Assembly (NCBI GenBank): GCA_963971575.1 | Contig: OZ020616.1 | Location: 55,597,201 to 55,661,200, forward strand | Origin: Liopterus haemorrhoidalis | Taxonomy: Eukaryota; Arthropoda; Insecta; Coleoptera; Dytiscidae | DNA length: 64,000 nt | Direction of reading: 5' to 3' | In this document: positions 1 to 10,345 of the stretch, piece after piece | How the letters are laid out: each line of letters begins with the position of its first letter | Position numbering within the stretch: the stretch's first letter is position 1 | Made by a program: the position numbers and the translations under genes | The notes under the pieces: model-generated | What the model saw: only the letters and a program-made list of their open reading frames with translations | What the model was told of the DNA's origin: nothing | Database searches by the model: none

Positions 1-555
1 TTATGAACTGTATAATTAAAATATCCCAAAATACTTCAACGCCCCTTTTAAACTTTCTAAAACTTGAATGAAAATTCTTTAAGAGACTTGATATCTTCGT
101 GTTTATATTAAAAGTTGTGTTGATAATATAAACAGCTTCCGTTTGAAAAGTGCAATAGTCTTATATGTCTAGAGAAGATTCCCTTCCAATTTTAAATTCA
201 ATTTTCTTCCAAGATCGAAAGATACTTCAAAGCTAATGCCATAACATGATATAATGTCAAACCGCCAATTCTATCTTGTTTTACGATTTAAAAATAAGGG
301 AATTCTCACCAGACGCAATGTCATATCCGAAATAATGGAATCACGGCCTAATTTTAAAACTCCAGGATGTTGTTTTAGGATTCTGGAACTCATCTTACGC
401 ATAATTTACCAGGAAAATATTTTAAAATAATATTTGTTGACAAAAAAAAAAGAAACTTAAAAGAAGAACGTACAGTCCCATTATAACGATGAGAAAGTTT
501 TAGAAAAAAGTTTTAAAAATCAAAGTGGTAATTTTATAAATGATAATAATATTTT
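1..555. other. A+T-rich sequence, nothing recognised
   Basis: No coding frame, inverted repeat or RNA-like fold stands out here. It may include 5' sequence of the decayed LINE that becomes recognisable near 556, but no frame supports that. Confidence 0.4.
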
Positions 556-2079
556 AATATCATGTCGGGTTACAGGAAAAAAACACTCTTGCGAAACTTC
601 TTTAAACTATGTTATCAATGAATGGAAATAAGAACTTGATAAAGGCAAAATAATAATAGCTGTTTTTTGGACCTAAAACGAGCCTTCGAAACAGTAGATA
701 GAAATTTACTAATACTTAAGTTAAAATCATATGGAGTAAGAGATAACGCGAGTAATGGTTGGTTTATATACGGAACAAGAATAAGGAATAGGAAATAAGA
801 ATAGTACACAAGATGATAAAACATGCCTGCGCCGTATATCGGTTTATGTAGGAATGAAATTTAACTTAAACATAAGAAAAGTTGGTAACATTTAACATTT
901 TATTCTTATTCCAAGAATAAGAGGCGATAAGCATGCGCACAATGTTCAAAATGTCGGCCGTAATAAAATTTGTCCAACAGATGTTTTCCTGCTGTGATCA
1001 GAAGGTTGGAAACAACAATATAATGTGTGAAACACAAGCAAATAAATTTACAAAATCTTCTAAATCCATATTACTGAAAACGATTTTTTTTTAAGGTTAT
1101 ATTAAACACAACAACCTGTCAAACGACAACCGTTAAACACAGGCCAACGCAAGTACGCAGGCGTAGCGACGAAATGGTATGTCCGATATAAACGGTTTCA
1201 TATTTTATATTCTTGTGTACTATTCTTATTTCCCATTCCATATTCTTGTTCCGTATATAAACCAACCATAAGTGGTTCGAGAGTTACTTAACAAACAGAA
1301 AGCAAAGAACTTTGATAAACAATGTAGAATCAAGTACAATTAATATAAATATAGGCTTGCCCCAGAGATCTGTTTTGGGAGCATTGTTATATATTTTATA
1401 TATAAATGATATAATCAATATAATTCAATTTATAAATATCAAAATCTTTGCTGACGATACATTAATTTATATTGCTGTAGATAAGGTAAACGAGGGTATA
1501 ACAAAAATTCAAGAGAATATAAATAATGTAATTAATTGGTTTAAGTTAAACAAATTAAAAATAACTAGTACTAAAACTAAATATATGAATAAAAATATAC
1601 CAGAAACGAATATTTCCATTGATAGTGATAAATTAGAAGTGGACCACATAAAATATTTGGGAGTAATAATTGAAGATAAGTTAAAGTTAGATAAGTATGC
1701 AGACTATGTGTGTAAAAAATAGCAAACTTATTTTTTGAAACGCATAAGAAATATATTAACATATATACAAGCAGTTAACTTATGTAAGACCATAATAGCA
1801 CCGCACATTGATTTCTGTGCCACAATTTTATTCTTATGCAATCAAGGGCAAATGACCAGACTGCAAAAACTGCAAAATAGAGCAAAGCGGATTATTTTAA
1901 GAGTTAAGAGATTTACTCCAATTAATAAAATGTTAGAAACACTGAATTGGCTAAATATTAAACAACGAGTAAATTATTTAACGTTTATATTTATATATAA
2001 AATGAAAAAAGGTATGGTTCCGGACTACTTAGTTACTTATATTAAATTTACTAGCGAAATAAGTACATTTAAGAAATAA
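556..2079 (+). pseudogene. Non-LTR retrotransposon reverse transcriptase relic, split by a MITE
   Basis: Reverse transcriptase of a LINE-type element, which would copy its own RNA at the target site. A degenerate fingers region (HSCETSLNYVINEW) lies near 590. The palm start FLDLKRAFETVD near 668 needs a one-base frameshift. After the MITE at 756-1268 the frame resumes as WFESYLTNRKQ. The open frame from 1312 has GLPQRSVLG (residues 15-23 of that frame) and the catalytic FADD (46-49). It breaks at about 1720 and the thumb and C-terminal part continue in another frame to 2079. The endonuclease domain and the 5' end are absent. Stops and frameshifts make it non-functional. It resembles the LINEs at 12.1 and 28.1 kb but is more diverged; I cannot fix the clade. 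Confidence 0.85.
756..1268. mobile_element. 513-bp MITE with long TIRs and TAA target duplication (copy 1)
   Basis: Terminal inverted repeats of about 50 bp start TGGTTGGTTTATATACGG and end in its complement. TAA is present at 753-755 and 1269-1271. Removing the element plus one TAA rejoins the reverse transcriptase frame (AS-K-WFESY), which fixes the boundaries. A 3-bp TAA/TTA duplication is typical of PIF/Harbinger, but the terminal bases are not a form I recognise, so the superfamily is an inference. There is no coding capacity. A second copy in inverted orientation lies at 5514-5987. Confidence 0.85.
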
Positions 2080-2180
2080 AAACGCTGGGATTTTTGGCAA
2101 ATTATTTAAATTTTGTTTAAAAAATTAAATTGAAACTCTTAGGGCCGGTTTCTGAAAGATTGCTTAAGTATAACCAAATA

Positions 2181-2888
2181 ATATCTTTGAAATTATTTTG
2201 CAATGGTCCAATATTAATGCAGACACCTTTATTTTGGACGTTTGCCATTGCTGTTAGTACTAGGCTAGAATAGTACAATATAATGAGTATTAGTATCAAA
2301 AAGATATAATACTTCAAGAGTAATATAAAAAATTCGGACGTTTCGGAAACTGCTCAACAATCTGTTTCCGTCTTCAGCGATCACGAGAAGTGATAAACAT
2401 TTCAGTTTTCTTCGAGTTTTTATACCTAGTATTGTAAGAGTGGGAGCAGGTTATAGGTGCGTTGCTATTGGTTAGGTGGTTGGGATCAGGCATGGGTAGG
2501 GACGCGACTACCTGCTGAGGATTAACGACTGAATTAAGGTTGTTTGTCACATTATTGTGTGGTAATGAGTTGTTTGTTACTGGATTAGTGACTTGAGGAT
2601 TAAGAGGATTGTTTTGAATAATGGAAAGCCAGAGTTGAGGAAATTCTATTCTGGCTTGGCTGACAGCATCTCCAGAGTTTTCGATCAAAGCAGACTCTTT
2701 CAATTTTCTCTTGAACTTGTTTTCCTCATACATTAAGGGTTTAGCATCTTTCCATTGGAAATGGTGTTCATTTTCCCAAGCATGTTCAGCCAGTTTGGAA
2801 CTGTAAATTTCGCCCTGTTGAACTTTCTTCTTATGCTCGTTAACCCTAACATGTAGAGGTCTGCAAGTCTCGTCAATATATGCTCGCT
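2181..2888 (-). mobile_element. 5'-truncated Penelope-like element
   Basis: The segment is flanked by a 12-bp direct repeat, TATAACCAAATA, at 2169-2180 and 2889-2900, within the GGGCCGG MITE. Penelope-like elements make target duplications of varied length and are often 5'-truncated. The coding part is the end of the GIY-YIG nuclease region. The downstream part contains CGCTGAAGACGG and CCGAAACGTC, which resemble the 3' region usual in this class. It is a dead remnant. Confidence 0.8.
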
Positions 2889-2890
2889 TA
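2374..2890 (-). pseudogene. C-terminal GIY-YIG nuclease region of a Penelope-like element
   Basis: Read on the minus strand, the frame runs from ..YIDETCRPLHVRVNEH.. through SKLAEHAW..HHFQW and ENKFKRKLKESALI to a proline/asparagine-rich tail ending SRDR at 2374. The RxLxxRxxEH and AEHAW/HHFQW motifs are characteristic of the GIY-YIG endonuclease end of Penelope-like polyproteins. The GIY-YIG signature itself is cut off apart from a residual Y-I-D-E-T. The reverse transcriptase is missing. The frame is open from 2890 to 2374 without a stop, so this is a fairly young fragment. Confidence 0.8.
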
Positions 2891-3087
2891 TAACCAAATA
2901 GTTAGAAAATTGTTGCTATGGCTACTTATGGGATTGTTATATTGTAACCGAGTTTAACCAAAAGATTAAACTCGGCTAGGCTTTCAGAAACCGGCCCTTG
3001 CTACTCGAATAAAAGTGATTATCAAAAAACTATTGATTTTGATGTGATTATAGAACAAATATTCCTAGACATCCAGTACTATGTTGA

Positions 3088-4973
3088 CTTCTTACACTTA
3101 TTAAATACCTACAAAACCATGAAATGTGTGAAAATTCACACTTCACATCAATTTTTTGATGTGTTTATTTGCGGAAAGTCTTGCTGTTTTCATGTATGGT
3201 TGTTGTGCGTGAGAGGTTGTCAAATCTGTCGTGAAATTAAATAGATTTGATATGAAGTGATACCTGCTGTTTTTACCGCGTGGGAGTTTCAGAAGTTATT
3301 GAGCTAAGATATTTGACAAATATGATGCCTGCAGCCAATCCATATCTCCCCAAACAATTGGACAAAGCAAATACGAATCGCTGAAATATTGAACAATGGA
3401 AAACAAAGTTAGCTACTGGGGAAAACCCTGATATCCGGAAGAAATATGTCAAGAAAAGTATCCTCATTTCAAATGTCGTTCCAATGAATATTTTGAATGA
3501 CTTTTTGAGTGGATGTCTCTTTGATTTAGAGTTACAGGAAATACCATTTATTATGATCACATTTGTCAACTCAATATTGATTCTATTAAGCGGCGGTTTT
3601 AATACAAAAAAATAATATAGTAAAGGTGGGATAGATGCCCCAGTTATAGAAAAACAATCGTGTTGGATTAATCTTAATTATTAAACTTTATCTGTTACTT
3701 TGCTATAATTCTTAGATAATCTTACTACACAATAACATAAGATTAAAACACTTACAATTATTCTAAATATATAAAATTAATGATTTAAAATAGTACTGTA
3801 ATTGGCCAAATATCCCATATCGATGGGATTTTTGCCCCATATGGTGGTATTTATGCCTCACTAAAATAATACATTTGATTTTGACCAACAATTGTATATA
3901 TTTTTTTAAATAACAATTAAAAATTAGAATTTAATCAAAATTACAATTTATTATTATTTTTTTACCGACTGCCAACATATATACGGAGTGGTCATACCGA
4001 TTTTGACTATTTTTAGCATGATGTCTCTTGGTCTGTGCTTCTGTCGGTTCATAGAGATGTGTAGAACAATTTTGGCCAAACGGATTTTTATGAAACTTCA
4101 TATTTAAGTTTTTGACATCAATGGCACCAGTTGTTCAACTTTTGGTACAAATCGGTCAACTATAAATGTAAGTTTACTCGTGTCGTTTTAAGATTTTTGC
4201 GAATATTTCGCAACAGAGAAAATTTTCTAAAATATCTATTCTACAAAAATTACTATACAAGTAATAATTAACAACTTTTATTTGAAACATTTTTTGATAG
4301 GACTTAATAAATTTTTAAAACTTTTCATATTTTTGAGATTTTTTCCAAGTATCTATTTTGGCATTTATGTTGGTGCGCGTCCTTGGGAAAATGTTAGTAT
4401 AAGATTATATATATATATTTATATATATTTTATTATAAGATTATATATACAATACCCGAGCCATATATCCCACATTTATTGCGACCTTGTATCCTTTTTC
4501 TATGGGATAGATGCCCCATCTGTTTATTTCGAATGTGTACAATATTGAGCATTATTTTCTACTCTATAATGTGAGGTTAAGTGTCTTCTGATACCTAGTA
4601 ATGAAATTAATTTTGTTAAAGTTATAGTTACGTCATAAAAGACAAAATGTCGTAACTATTGAAATACAACCACTCATATGAGCACCTACCTTTACAATTT
4701 AATTTTTCATAAACTATTAACATTGATTATAATTTAACACATTTATTTCAGAAGACTGTGTTTCTCGTACAAACTGTCAGTACTGAAATGATACAAACAC
4801 ACACCGTTATGGATATATGCGAAGTGGGGCGTTTATCCCACTGGGGCATCTATACCAACTTTACCCTATGGATAAATATGCCAGTAGTAAAAAAATTGAT
4901 GAATTGATATGTAGTGTGAATTTTCACATATTTCAGAGTTTTGCAGGTATTTAATAAGTGTAAGAAGTTGTAA
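3088..4973. repeat. 1.9-kb structure with 75-bp inverted arms
   Basis: The left arm (3088-3163) and right arm (4898-4973) are inverted copies: CTTCTTACACTTATTAAA... against ...TTAATAAGTGTAAGAAG. Each arm contains the GTGTGAAAATTCACAC-type palindrome. The left arm is the end of family D copy 1. The right arm is a stand-alone inverted copy of that end. The inside holds an unrecognised segment (3170-3600) and the GATGCCCCA inverted-repeat element. It may be one composite element or two independent insertions. Confidence 0.5.
3614..4866. mobile_element. ~1.25-kb inverted-repeat element with repeated GATGCCCCA motifs
   Basis: The left end GTGGGATAGATGCCCCAG is matched by an inverted right end CTGGGGCATCTATACC followed by AACTTTACCCTAT. 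The motif GGGATNGATGCCCCA, or its complement, recurs near 3828, 4502 and 4825, like subterminal transposase sites. I see no coding sequence and no clean target duplication. A possible decayed end lies near 22255. The superfamily is unknown. Confidence 0.5.
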
Positions 4974-5510
4974 CGAACCGTTTAGTCAGCCAGAACTGTA
5001 ACAAACACCCGTCGGGAGAATTCCTTTGAAAGACATTTATTTGGGATTTTTTTAAAAGGGTACATTTTTTAGAATTCAAATAATAAAATTTTAGAAATTT
5101 TAGAAATATATTTTTTAAATGGTTCATTGTTCAGGAAGACATTTGTTCAGAGTTATTGCTTAATAACTTTGAACACTAGCATCTTCCTGAACAAAGCTAA
5201 ACCCTTTTTCCACGAAATGCCTAAAAATGACTTATAAAAAGACGTCTCCCTGTGGGTCAATCTTTCTGAAGAGGAGATCAGTCAGTATTCGGTCTGCATT
5301 AACATCTAATTTGTTGAAATCTTAGAGGCACTGTGTCGGCATTCTGGTGGACTCCTCGATTCTGTTTGTTTTAATTTATTCATTATTTTAAATACATTTT
5401 AATCTTTCAAACTTTGTAAATATTACAATTTAATAAATCAAATTTAATAATTTTAAACCGTCTTACTTAACGTGTGTAAACCTTCACCTTTAAGAATTTA
5501 AGTGAACAGC
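4971..5510 (+). other. Possible solo LTR or LTR fragment
   Basis: The segment begins TGTAACGAACCG, a common arthropod Gypsy-type LTR start. It contains TATAAAAA at 5233-5240, a GATCAGTCAGTATTCGG-like initiator region about 45 bp further on, and AATAAA near 5432. This order fits U3-R-U5. I cannot define the 3' end or a flanking duplication, and the MITE at 5514 cuts the likely end. Treat as a hypothesis. Confidence 0.35.
5129..5192. other. Perfect-looking 64-nt hairpin
   Basis: Left arm GTTCAGGAAGA...TTGTTCAGAGTTATT pairs with right arm AATAACTTTGAACA...TCTTCCTGAAC, with a small internal bulge and a short loop. The size and shape are similar to a miRNA precursor, but it lies inside an LTR-like segment and could equally be a repeat-derived structure. 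Confidence 0.5.
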
Positions 5511-5513
5511 TAA

Positions 5514-5987
5514 TGGTTGGTTTATATACGGAACAAGAATAAGGAATAGGAAATAAGAATAGTACACAAGAATAAAAAATATGAAACCGTTTATATCGGA
5601 CATAACATTTCGTCGCTGCGCCTGCGTACTTGCGTTGGCCTGTGTTTAAAGTTTGTCAGTTGACAGGTTCTGATTCATAAAACCTTTTAAAAAATTTCGT
5701 TTATTACCGTTAAAAACATTTTATTGTTGTTTACAACCCTCTGATCACAACTGAAAAACATCTGTTGACCAAACTTTATTACGGCAGACATTTTGATTGC
5801 TGTGCGCAGGCTTATCGTGTCTTATTCTTGAAATAAGAATAAAAATGTTGAATGTTACCAACTATTCTTATGTTTAAGTTAAATTTCATTCCTACATAAA
5901 CCGATATACGGCGCAGCCATGTTTTAACATCTTGTGCACTATTCTTATTTCCTATTCTTTATTCTTGTTCCGTATATAAACCAAGCA
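5514..5987. mobile_element. 474-bp MITE, copy 2 (inverted relative to copy 1)
   Basis: Ends TGGTTGGTTTATATACGG and its complement, with TAA at 5511-5513 and 5988-5990. The interior is the reverse complement of the 756-1268 copy, with scattered differences and about 40 bp missing. It is non-coding. Two copies with the same TIR and the same TAA duplication define the family. Confidence 0.85.
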
Positions 5988-5990
5988 TAA

Positions 5991-7060
5991 GATCCAGACT
6001 AAGTACAAGATGCCTGATCAGTCGGTTGGTAAGTACTAATACATATCATTTAATTCACATATCGTAATGATGAATCCTGCATAACACTTACACCTACTAC
6101 CCGAACTCCTTCAGTCAGAAATCTCACTTCAGTTTGAGATCAGACTTTATTGGATTTTTGGTGGTCATACTTATAAAACCCTAAAACTAATTTCTACTAT
6201 TATAAAGAATGTGAGAGTTTTAAAAAGTGTGTCTTTTATTCGTTGTTAAACGCGTAATTCTGTCAATAAAACAGGGTGTGTTTAGGTGTGTTGGGCTGAC
6301 AATGGAGACCGCAGGTTATCTGTCAAGCACTGCTGACCATCGCCTACATTGAAAATCAGTTTGGCGTGGAGCCTATATCCACATACATCCTAGACGTCAC
6401 GGTCAATTATTTGTCCTCCTGTCCTCTCGAATCACGGACAAATACACCGAACACACCCTCATTTGAATAACTTTCAAACGAAAGAATACAGAACCCTAAA
6501 AGGAATAGAATGTCACAGAAATAGCTACTGTACGTTTCACGGAATACTGGGATTAGAATTAAAATATTAATTCAGATTAAATAATAGCATGAATTTGTCC
6601 GATTGATAAACTTTTTTGTTGTCATATTGGTAACATACAAAATTCTGTAATGTGTGAAAATTTACACAGTATTTTTTTAAATATTTTCTTCCTTTATTAG
6701 AATATCTATTGTTGGTATAAGAAGCGTAGGTTGAGCCTACTTTCATAATAAATTGCTGAAAGAGGCTGACAAGCGGAACCGATAAAATTAATGACACACA
6801 TTTAGAGGTACAGATACATTAGCCTTCCATTTCCTAATATGTTTTTTTATACAACTTTTACCCTCAAGTAATTGAAACGGGGAAAATACACACATTTTTT
6901 GGGATATTAACATACATACAGACATACGCATCAATCTAAAAAATGTTATAAATGTGTTAAAAGTCCCGTGATAACAAAAGTATATTCAAATTTTTTATAA
7001 CAATACTTTTCACTACTGAGTTATCTCTTAAAATGTAGAAGGGTTCTGAGATGGAGCTTG
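5991..7060. other. Unassigned A+T-rich sequence
   Basis: I see no protein family or paired termini in this stretch. The short open frame at 6567-6797 has no recognisable motif. Confidence 0.35.
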
Positions 7061-7062
7061 TA

Positions 7063-7981
7063 CAAGGTGTCTCAAAAGAAATTTTATATTTATTTAGCTT
7101 ACTGCGTGAACGTAACGTATCCGAGGGGCGCGGGCGTTATGTGAATCGGTAGCCTGGCTCTTGGGAATCCAGTCGCTATGGAGCGTTTCTCGGGAGCAGA
7201 CCGCGCGTTATGCGTGCGAGAGTTTTACAAAAACGGTGATTCGGCGACTGTAGCACGTAGAAAATTCTGCAGTATTCGAGGTTTTCGCCACTTAAATGAT
7301 GCGTCAAGCATTCCTCTCATTCGACATTGGGTTAAAAAGTTTGAAGAGACTGGTACAACGCTGGATAAATCAAAATCCGGGCGACCTAGGTCATCAAGAA
7401 CGGTAGAAAACGTGGATAATGTTAATCAGTCTGTTCGTGACGACCCGAACCTTTCAATTCGGAAGCGCGCAAGTGCTTTTTTAAATGTGCATAGATCATC
7501 ATTACATCGCATTATGCACAAAGACCTAAAGCTGCACCCCTACAAAATTCAATTGGTGCAAGAATTAAAGCCCCAAGATGCCCCAAGATGCCAGTCAGAG
7601 GCTTAATTTCGTAAATCAGGTGATTGAGCGATTTAACCCCTCCACGCAGTCCAGATTTAACCCCTATGGACTTTTTCCTATGGGGTTATCTTAAATCTAA
7701 AGTTTACGCCAATAAACCGACTTCACTGGCGCATTTGAAAGAAAATATCCGTCACGAAATGGCAGCCATCCCTGAGTCCACCTGCCGAGACGTCATAAGT
7801 AATTTTACTGTTCAATTAAATAAGTGCCGAGAACGCGAGGGTCTACATTTACACGATATTATTTTTAAGAAATAAATCCCCAAAATGTGTATATTAATAA
7901 TTAATAAACATTTTTTCTATATACGGCTTACTTTTTTTTTAATCGATCCACTAAATATAAAATTTCTTTTGAGACACCTTG
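7063..7981 (+). mobile_element. rosa-like mariner relative, internally deleted copy 1
   Basis: TIRs start CAAGGTGTCTCAAAAGAAAT and are flanked by TA at 7061-7062 and 7982-7983. The element is 919 bp against 1309 bp for the copy at 42657. The missing piece removes the first two catalytic aspartates. Around the deletion, GATTTAACCCC occurs on both sides (near 7630 and 7655), suggesting template-switch repair. A local GATGCCCCAA duplication near 7578 also breaks the frame. Confidence 0.9.
7178..7875 (+). pseudogene. DD41D (rosa-like) transposase remnant
   Basis: The frame from 7178 begins MERFSGADRALC and carries the paired N-terminal helix-turn-helix region, including SGRPRSSRT and RSSLHRIMHKDLKLHPYKIQ. 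It is disrupted near 7480, where two extra T-rich bases change the alanine/leucine stretch, and again near 7580. The segment from 7624 is the C-terminal catalytic part with SPDLTPMDFFLWGYLK and ends ..DIIFKK. The region containing the FSDE and QQDGATSH motifs is deleted. It is not functional, but its TIRs look mobilisable. Confidence 0.85.
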
Positions 7982-8075
7982 TATGATTGTAAGTCTATGT
8001 AAATCATGTAAATATTAAACCGTAATTGTAATTAAAGTAGGTTAGTTAAAATGAGGACTCTTATTGAACAACCTT

Positions 8076-8221
8076 GTCGGCCTTGATAGCGTAGAGGTAG
8101 CGCTCCTGCTTCACGAGCCAAAGGTCCCGGGTTCGAATCCCGCTCAGGGCATGGATGTTTGTAAGCCACAGCGTAATTGGGACATTTAGTCCTGTACTGT
8201 GGTTTAAAAAAAAAAAAAAAA
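8076..8221 (+). mobile_element. tRNA-derived SINE with poly(A) tail
   Basis: Box A TAGCGTAGAGG at about 8087 and box B GGTTCGAATCC near 8130 are perfect internal Pol III promoter matches. A tRNA-unrelated body (ACAGCGTAATTGGGACATTT) and a 17-nt A run follow. The head resembles the SINE at 63452. A target duplication is not clear. Confidence 0.8.
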
Positions 8222-8224
8222 CTT

Positions 8225-8400
8225 AAATCCTTCCAAGAATCATAGCAACCAGCTAGCGGACAAACAGGGGGGTCTAGACTTGATCCGCTCGCAAGTTTGG
8301 ATACTCATAATGCGAGGGAGACCTAGAGTAAGTACAAATGAACTATACCGATATTATACTAAAAATCAGCCAAACGTGACATTTCATTATATATATATCA
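8225..8400 (+). repeat. Fragment of LTR family E (3' part)
   Basis: The string AGAATCATAGCAACCA, then GCGGAC, then CAGACTTGA-CCGCTCGCAAGT and AGTAAGTACAA aligns with the 3' part of the solo LTR at 56178-57202 and with 40745-40930. It is decayed and has no clear ends. Confidence 0.55.
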
Positions 8401-9030
8401 GAGGTCTCCCACAATACACCCTGTATATGGACCCACAAAATAGGGATCCACCAAATTCAAAAGACATTACTGGGGTCCGTGAAGCCAAGAAGGTTGGTGT
8501 AAACAATGCTCTATGCTTTCTTTGAGACTTATTCCAAACTTTGCATGATTGAAGCCTGATGACGGAATAGTCGTTTGATGGATTTTCTATAACAGTTACT
8601 ATATCGGGTGATGTAAGTGATTCTCCAGCTCCGGATCTCAGTGCTCCCTAGAGCGTACCCTAATTACAATTCCCACAATAACTATTACTAGGATAATGGA
8701 TATTGCTCAGGGACTTCCCAGCTATTGATGTAAGATTGCACTATTTGTTTACATGCTAAAATAAGAGATGATGGCGTCATAGACAACGTCACCTGTATTA
8801 TCCAACAATGTTACTACAGACACACTGTTGGGCTCTAATAGCCTTGAGTACAACAAAAATAACAAAACCTAAACATTGTACAATAGATACATCAATAAAA
8901 CCAGTATCAATCAAAGGTAATACAATATGATCGAAATAAAGTCGCCTAGCTCTTTTACGCGGAGGTTTTTATAGAAAACGCCGGTAATGTGAACCACAAC
9001 ATAAATGAAAAGTCATAAAATCTATTAAGC
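8401..9030. other. Unassigned sequence with a short repeat
   Basis: The stretch CACCAAATTCAAAAGACATTAC near 8449 recurs near 10438. The rest shows no recognisable element or gene. Confidence 0.35.
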
Positions 9031-9037
9031 GGCTTAA

Positions 9038-9262
9038 AGCTGCGTTCAGAACTCTTTAAATTAGTTGATTGTTCATTGTGCGCTATAGATAAGTTTAGTA
9101 GATAGTTTAAACATTCAAGGCAGCGTTTACAGCTAAGGAAATTATTGCGTTACGAATATTGCGACATCTGTTTGTCTTTAAACCTTAAACGAAGCCACTG
9201 TAGTTGGCTTCGTAAAATGTTTATTAACTATTATTGTTTTCTTAATTCTGCTGTTCTACATT
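9038..9262 (+). mobile_element. TTAA-flanked MITE, truncated copy
   Basis: TTAA then AGCTGCGTTCAGAACTCTTTAAAT matches the left end of the complete copy at 33879-34402. Internal similarity (GCTTCGTAAAATGTTTATTAA against GCTTCGTAAAATATTTTATATG) continues until the family A element begins at 9266. The right half is absent, so the copy was cut by, or lost beside, that element. Confidence 0.65.
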
Positions 9263-9265
9263 TTT

Positions 9266-10239
9266 AGGGTTTTGTAGGTATGACAAAAAAACCCTTATAC
9301 CGTCATTTTGTCGTCTGTCTGTCCGGTAAATATTGTAGCTAAATGGCTAAACCTAGAGAGTTGAAATTTGGCATGCTTATATAACTCTTTGACCCGCACA
9401 TAAGAAAAATACTAAAACATTTAAAAAACATATCCCCCTAAAAATATAAACAAATATCTGCTCTTCGAAAAAAAATATAATAAATAAATTCTGAGTAGGG
9501 TATCAAATGAAAGCCCTTAGTACGTGGATTAACGATCAAAATTTTATTTTTGCAAAATAAATTATTTTGACGCGATTTTAGCCAAAATTGTCCAGATGGT
9601 TTAAACTAAAAATCTGACAAAAATATAAGTAATGTACATTTGTATGAACCTAAATAGTACAACAGGAATTTTTGATCATATTATGTTTTCGGAAAATAAC
9701 GCATTTTTTTTGTTTTCTGCTTGACCATGTAAAATATTTAATAACTTATGTAACAATATACACCAACATGCTTTCATGGTGTAATGGTTAGCGCTGTTGC
9801 GTTCTAATTTGCAAACTAGAGTTCCGGTCTCGAGACAATTTTATTTTTTGTTTTTTTTTTTACATTTCTATTTTGTTTAAATTATTTTTTCAAAATTCTA
9901 GTTATATTTGGGCAAATGTTGGATTTAATTTTTAAAAGCGTAAATTTAATAACCACTGTAAATTGAATACACGAAATCAGAGGGGCGGAGTTATGACTTA
10001 AAACAACCAATGGAAGCCATAGGCGCAATTTTCAAAATCTTAATGAACCTTGCTATTTAAAAAAAAATACTGCATATATTTAGAAACCTAAATAATGGTA
10101 TTAAGCATTCGAATTAAAATTATCCAAAAAAATATTTTAACATAAAATTTGTTTTGGCATCCCAAATAATAATCATTCACTTACTAAATACCTGCGGAAC
10201 TCTGAAATGTGTGAAAATTCACATTTCACATCAATTTTT
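9266..10239 (+). mobile_element. Family A repeat, copy A1, with tRNA-like cassette
   Basis: Begins T5-AGGGTTTTGTAGGTATGAC, able to fold with the following AAAAAACCCT. It continues into GTCGTCTGTCTGTCCGGT and GCTAAACCTAGAGAGTTGAAA, and ends with ACTTACTAAATACCT, the GTGTGAAAATTCACA palindrome and CATCAATTTTT. No transposase is encoded. T-rich ends, a subterminal hairpin and a central GTCT microsatellite recall non-autonomous Helentron-like (HINE/DINE-1) elements; that placement is inferred. It abuts a family B end at 10240. Confidence 0.7.
9769..9836 (+). other. tRNA-like cassette (type II) in A1
   Basis: TGGTGTAATGG at 9778 matches the Pol III box A consensus. A possible anticodon stem TTGC/GCAA and a weak box B-like GAGTTCCGGTCTCGAG follow. 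It is too degenerate for a functional tRNA. Related cassettes occur at 31331 and 51770 at the equivalent place in family A. Confidence 0.6.
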
Positions 10240-10345
10240 ACCGACCGCCAACATATATAAGGGAGGTATTGTCATCATACCGATTTTGACATTTCGAAAT
10301 TTCGATGGATCTCCACGAATTGAGGTTCCTGCATAACGTTTTGAC
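10240..10345 (+). mobile_element. Family B element end
   Basis: ACCGACCGCCAACATATATAAGG then GGTATTG..CATACCGATTTTGACATTTCG matches the end at 21780-21893 (opposite strand) and at 3965. It is joined directly to the last T of family A copy A1. It extends to about CGTTTTGACTATTTTTTAC and is then lost. Confidence 0.65.

Larger units (their letters stand above)
2142..2997. mobile_element. GGGCCGG-type MITE, enlarged by a Penelope-like insertion
   Basis: The ends GGGCCGGTTTCTGAAA and TTTCAGAAACCGGCCC are inverted repeats. The flanks are TTA (2139-2141) and TTG (2998-3000), fitting a 3-bp duplication with one change. The complete small form is the 136-bp copy at 15473-15608. Here the element is split at ATAACCAAATA by a 708-bp Penelope-like fragment. 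A decayed third copy lies at about 55774-55913. Confidence 0.75.
2080..3160 (+). repeat. Dispersed repeat family D, copy 1, interrupted by a MITE
   Basis: The outer parts (about 2080-2141 and 2998-3160) align with 14700-14915 and, on the other strand, with 50580-51100. Shared landmarks are GCTGGGATTTTTG, GTGATTATCAAAAAACT, ACTTATTAAATACCT and a terminal palindrome GTGTGAAAATTCACAC followed by TTCACATCAATTTTT. The middle is a GGGCCGG-type MITE insertion. No protein is encoded. The last ~55 bp are shared with family A. Confidence 0.7.

Noticed and set aside
4282..4548. 88-codon frame LIGLNKFLKLFIFLRFF..
   Set aside because: Low-complexity AT-rich translation inside a non-coding inverted-repeat element.
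8085..8155. Functional tRNA gene
   Set aside because: Good Pol III boxes but no acceptor-stem pairing; poly(A) tail and extra body show a SINE. The same applies at 63452.
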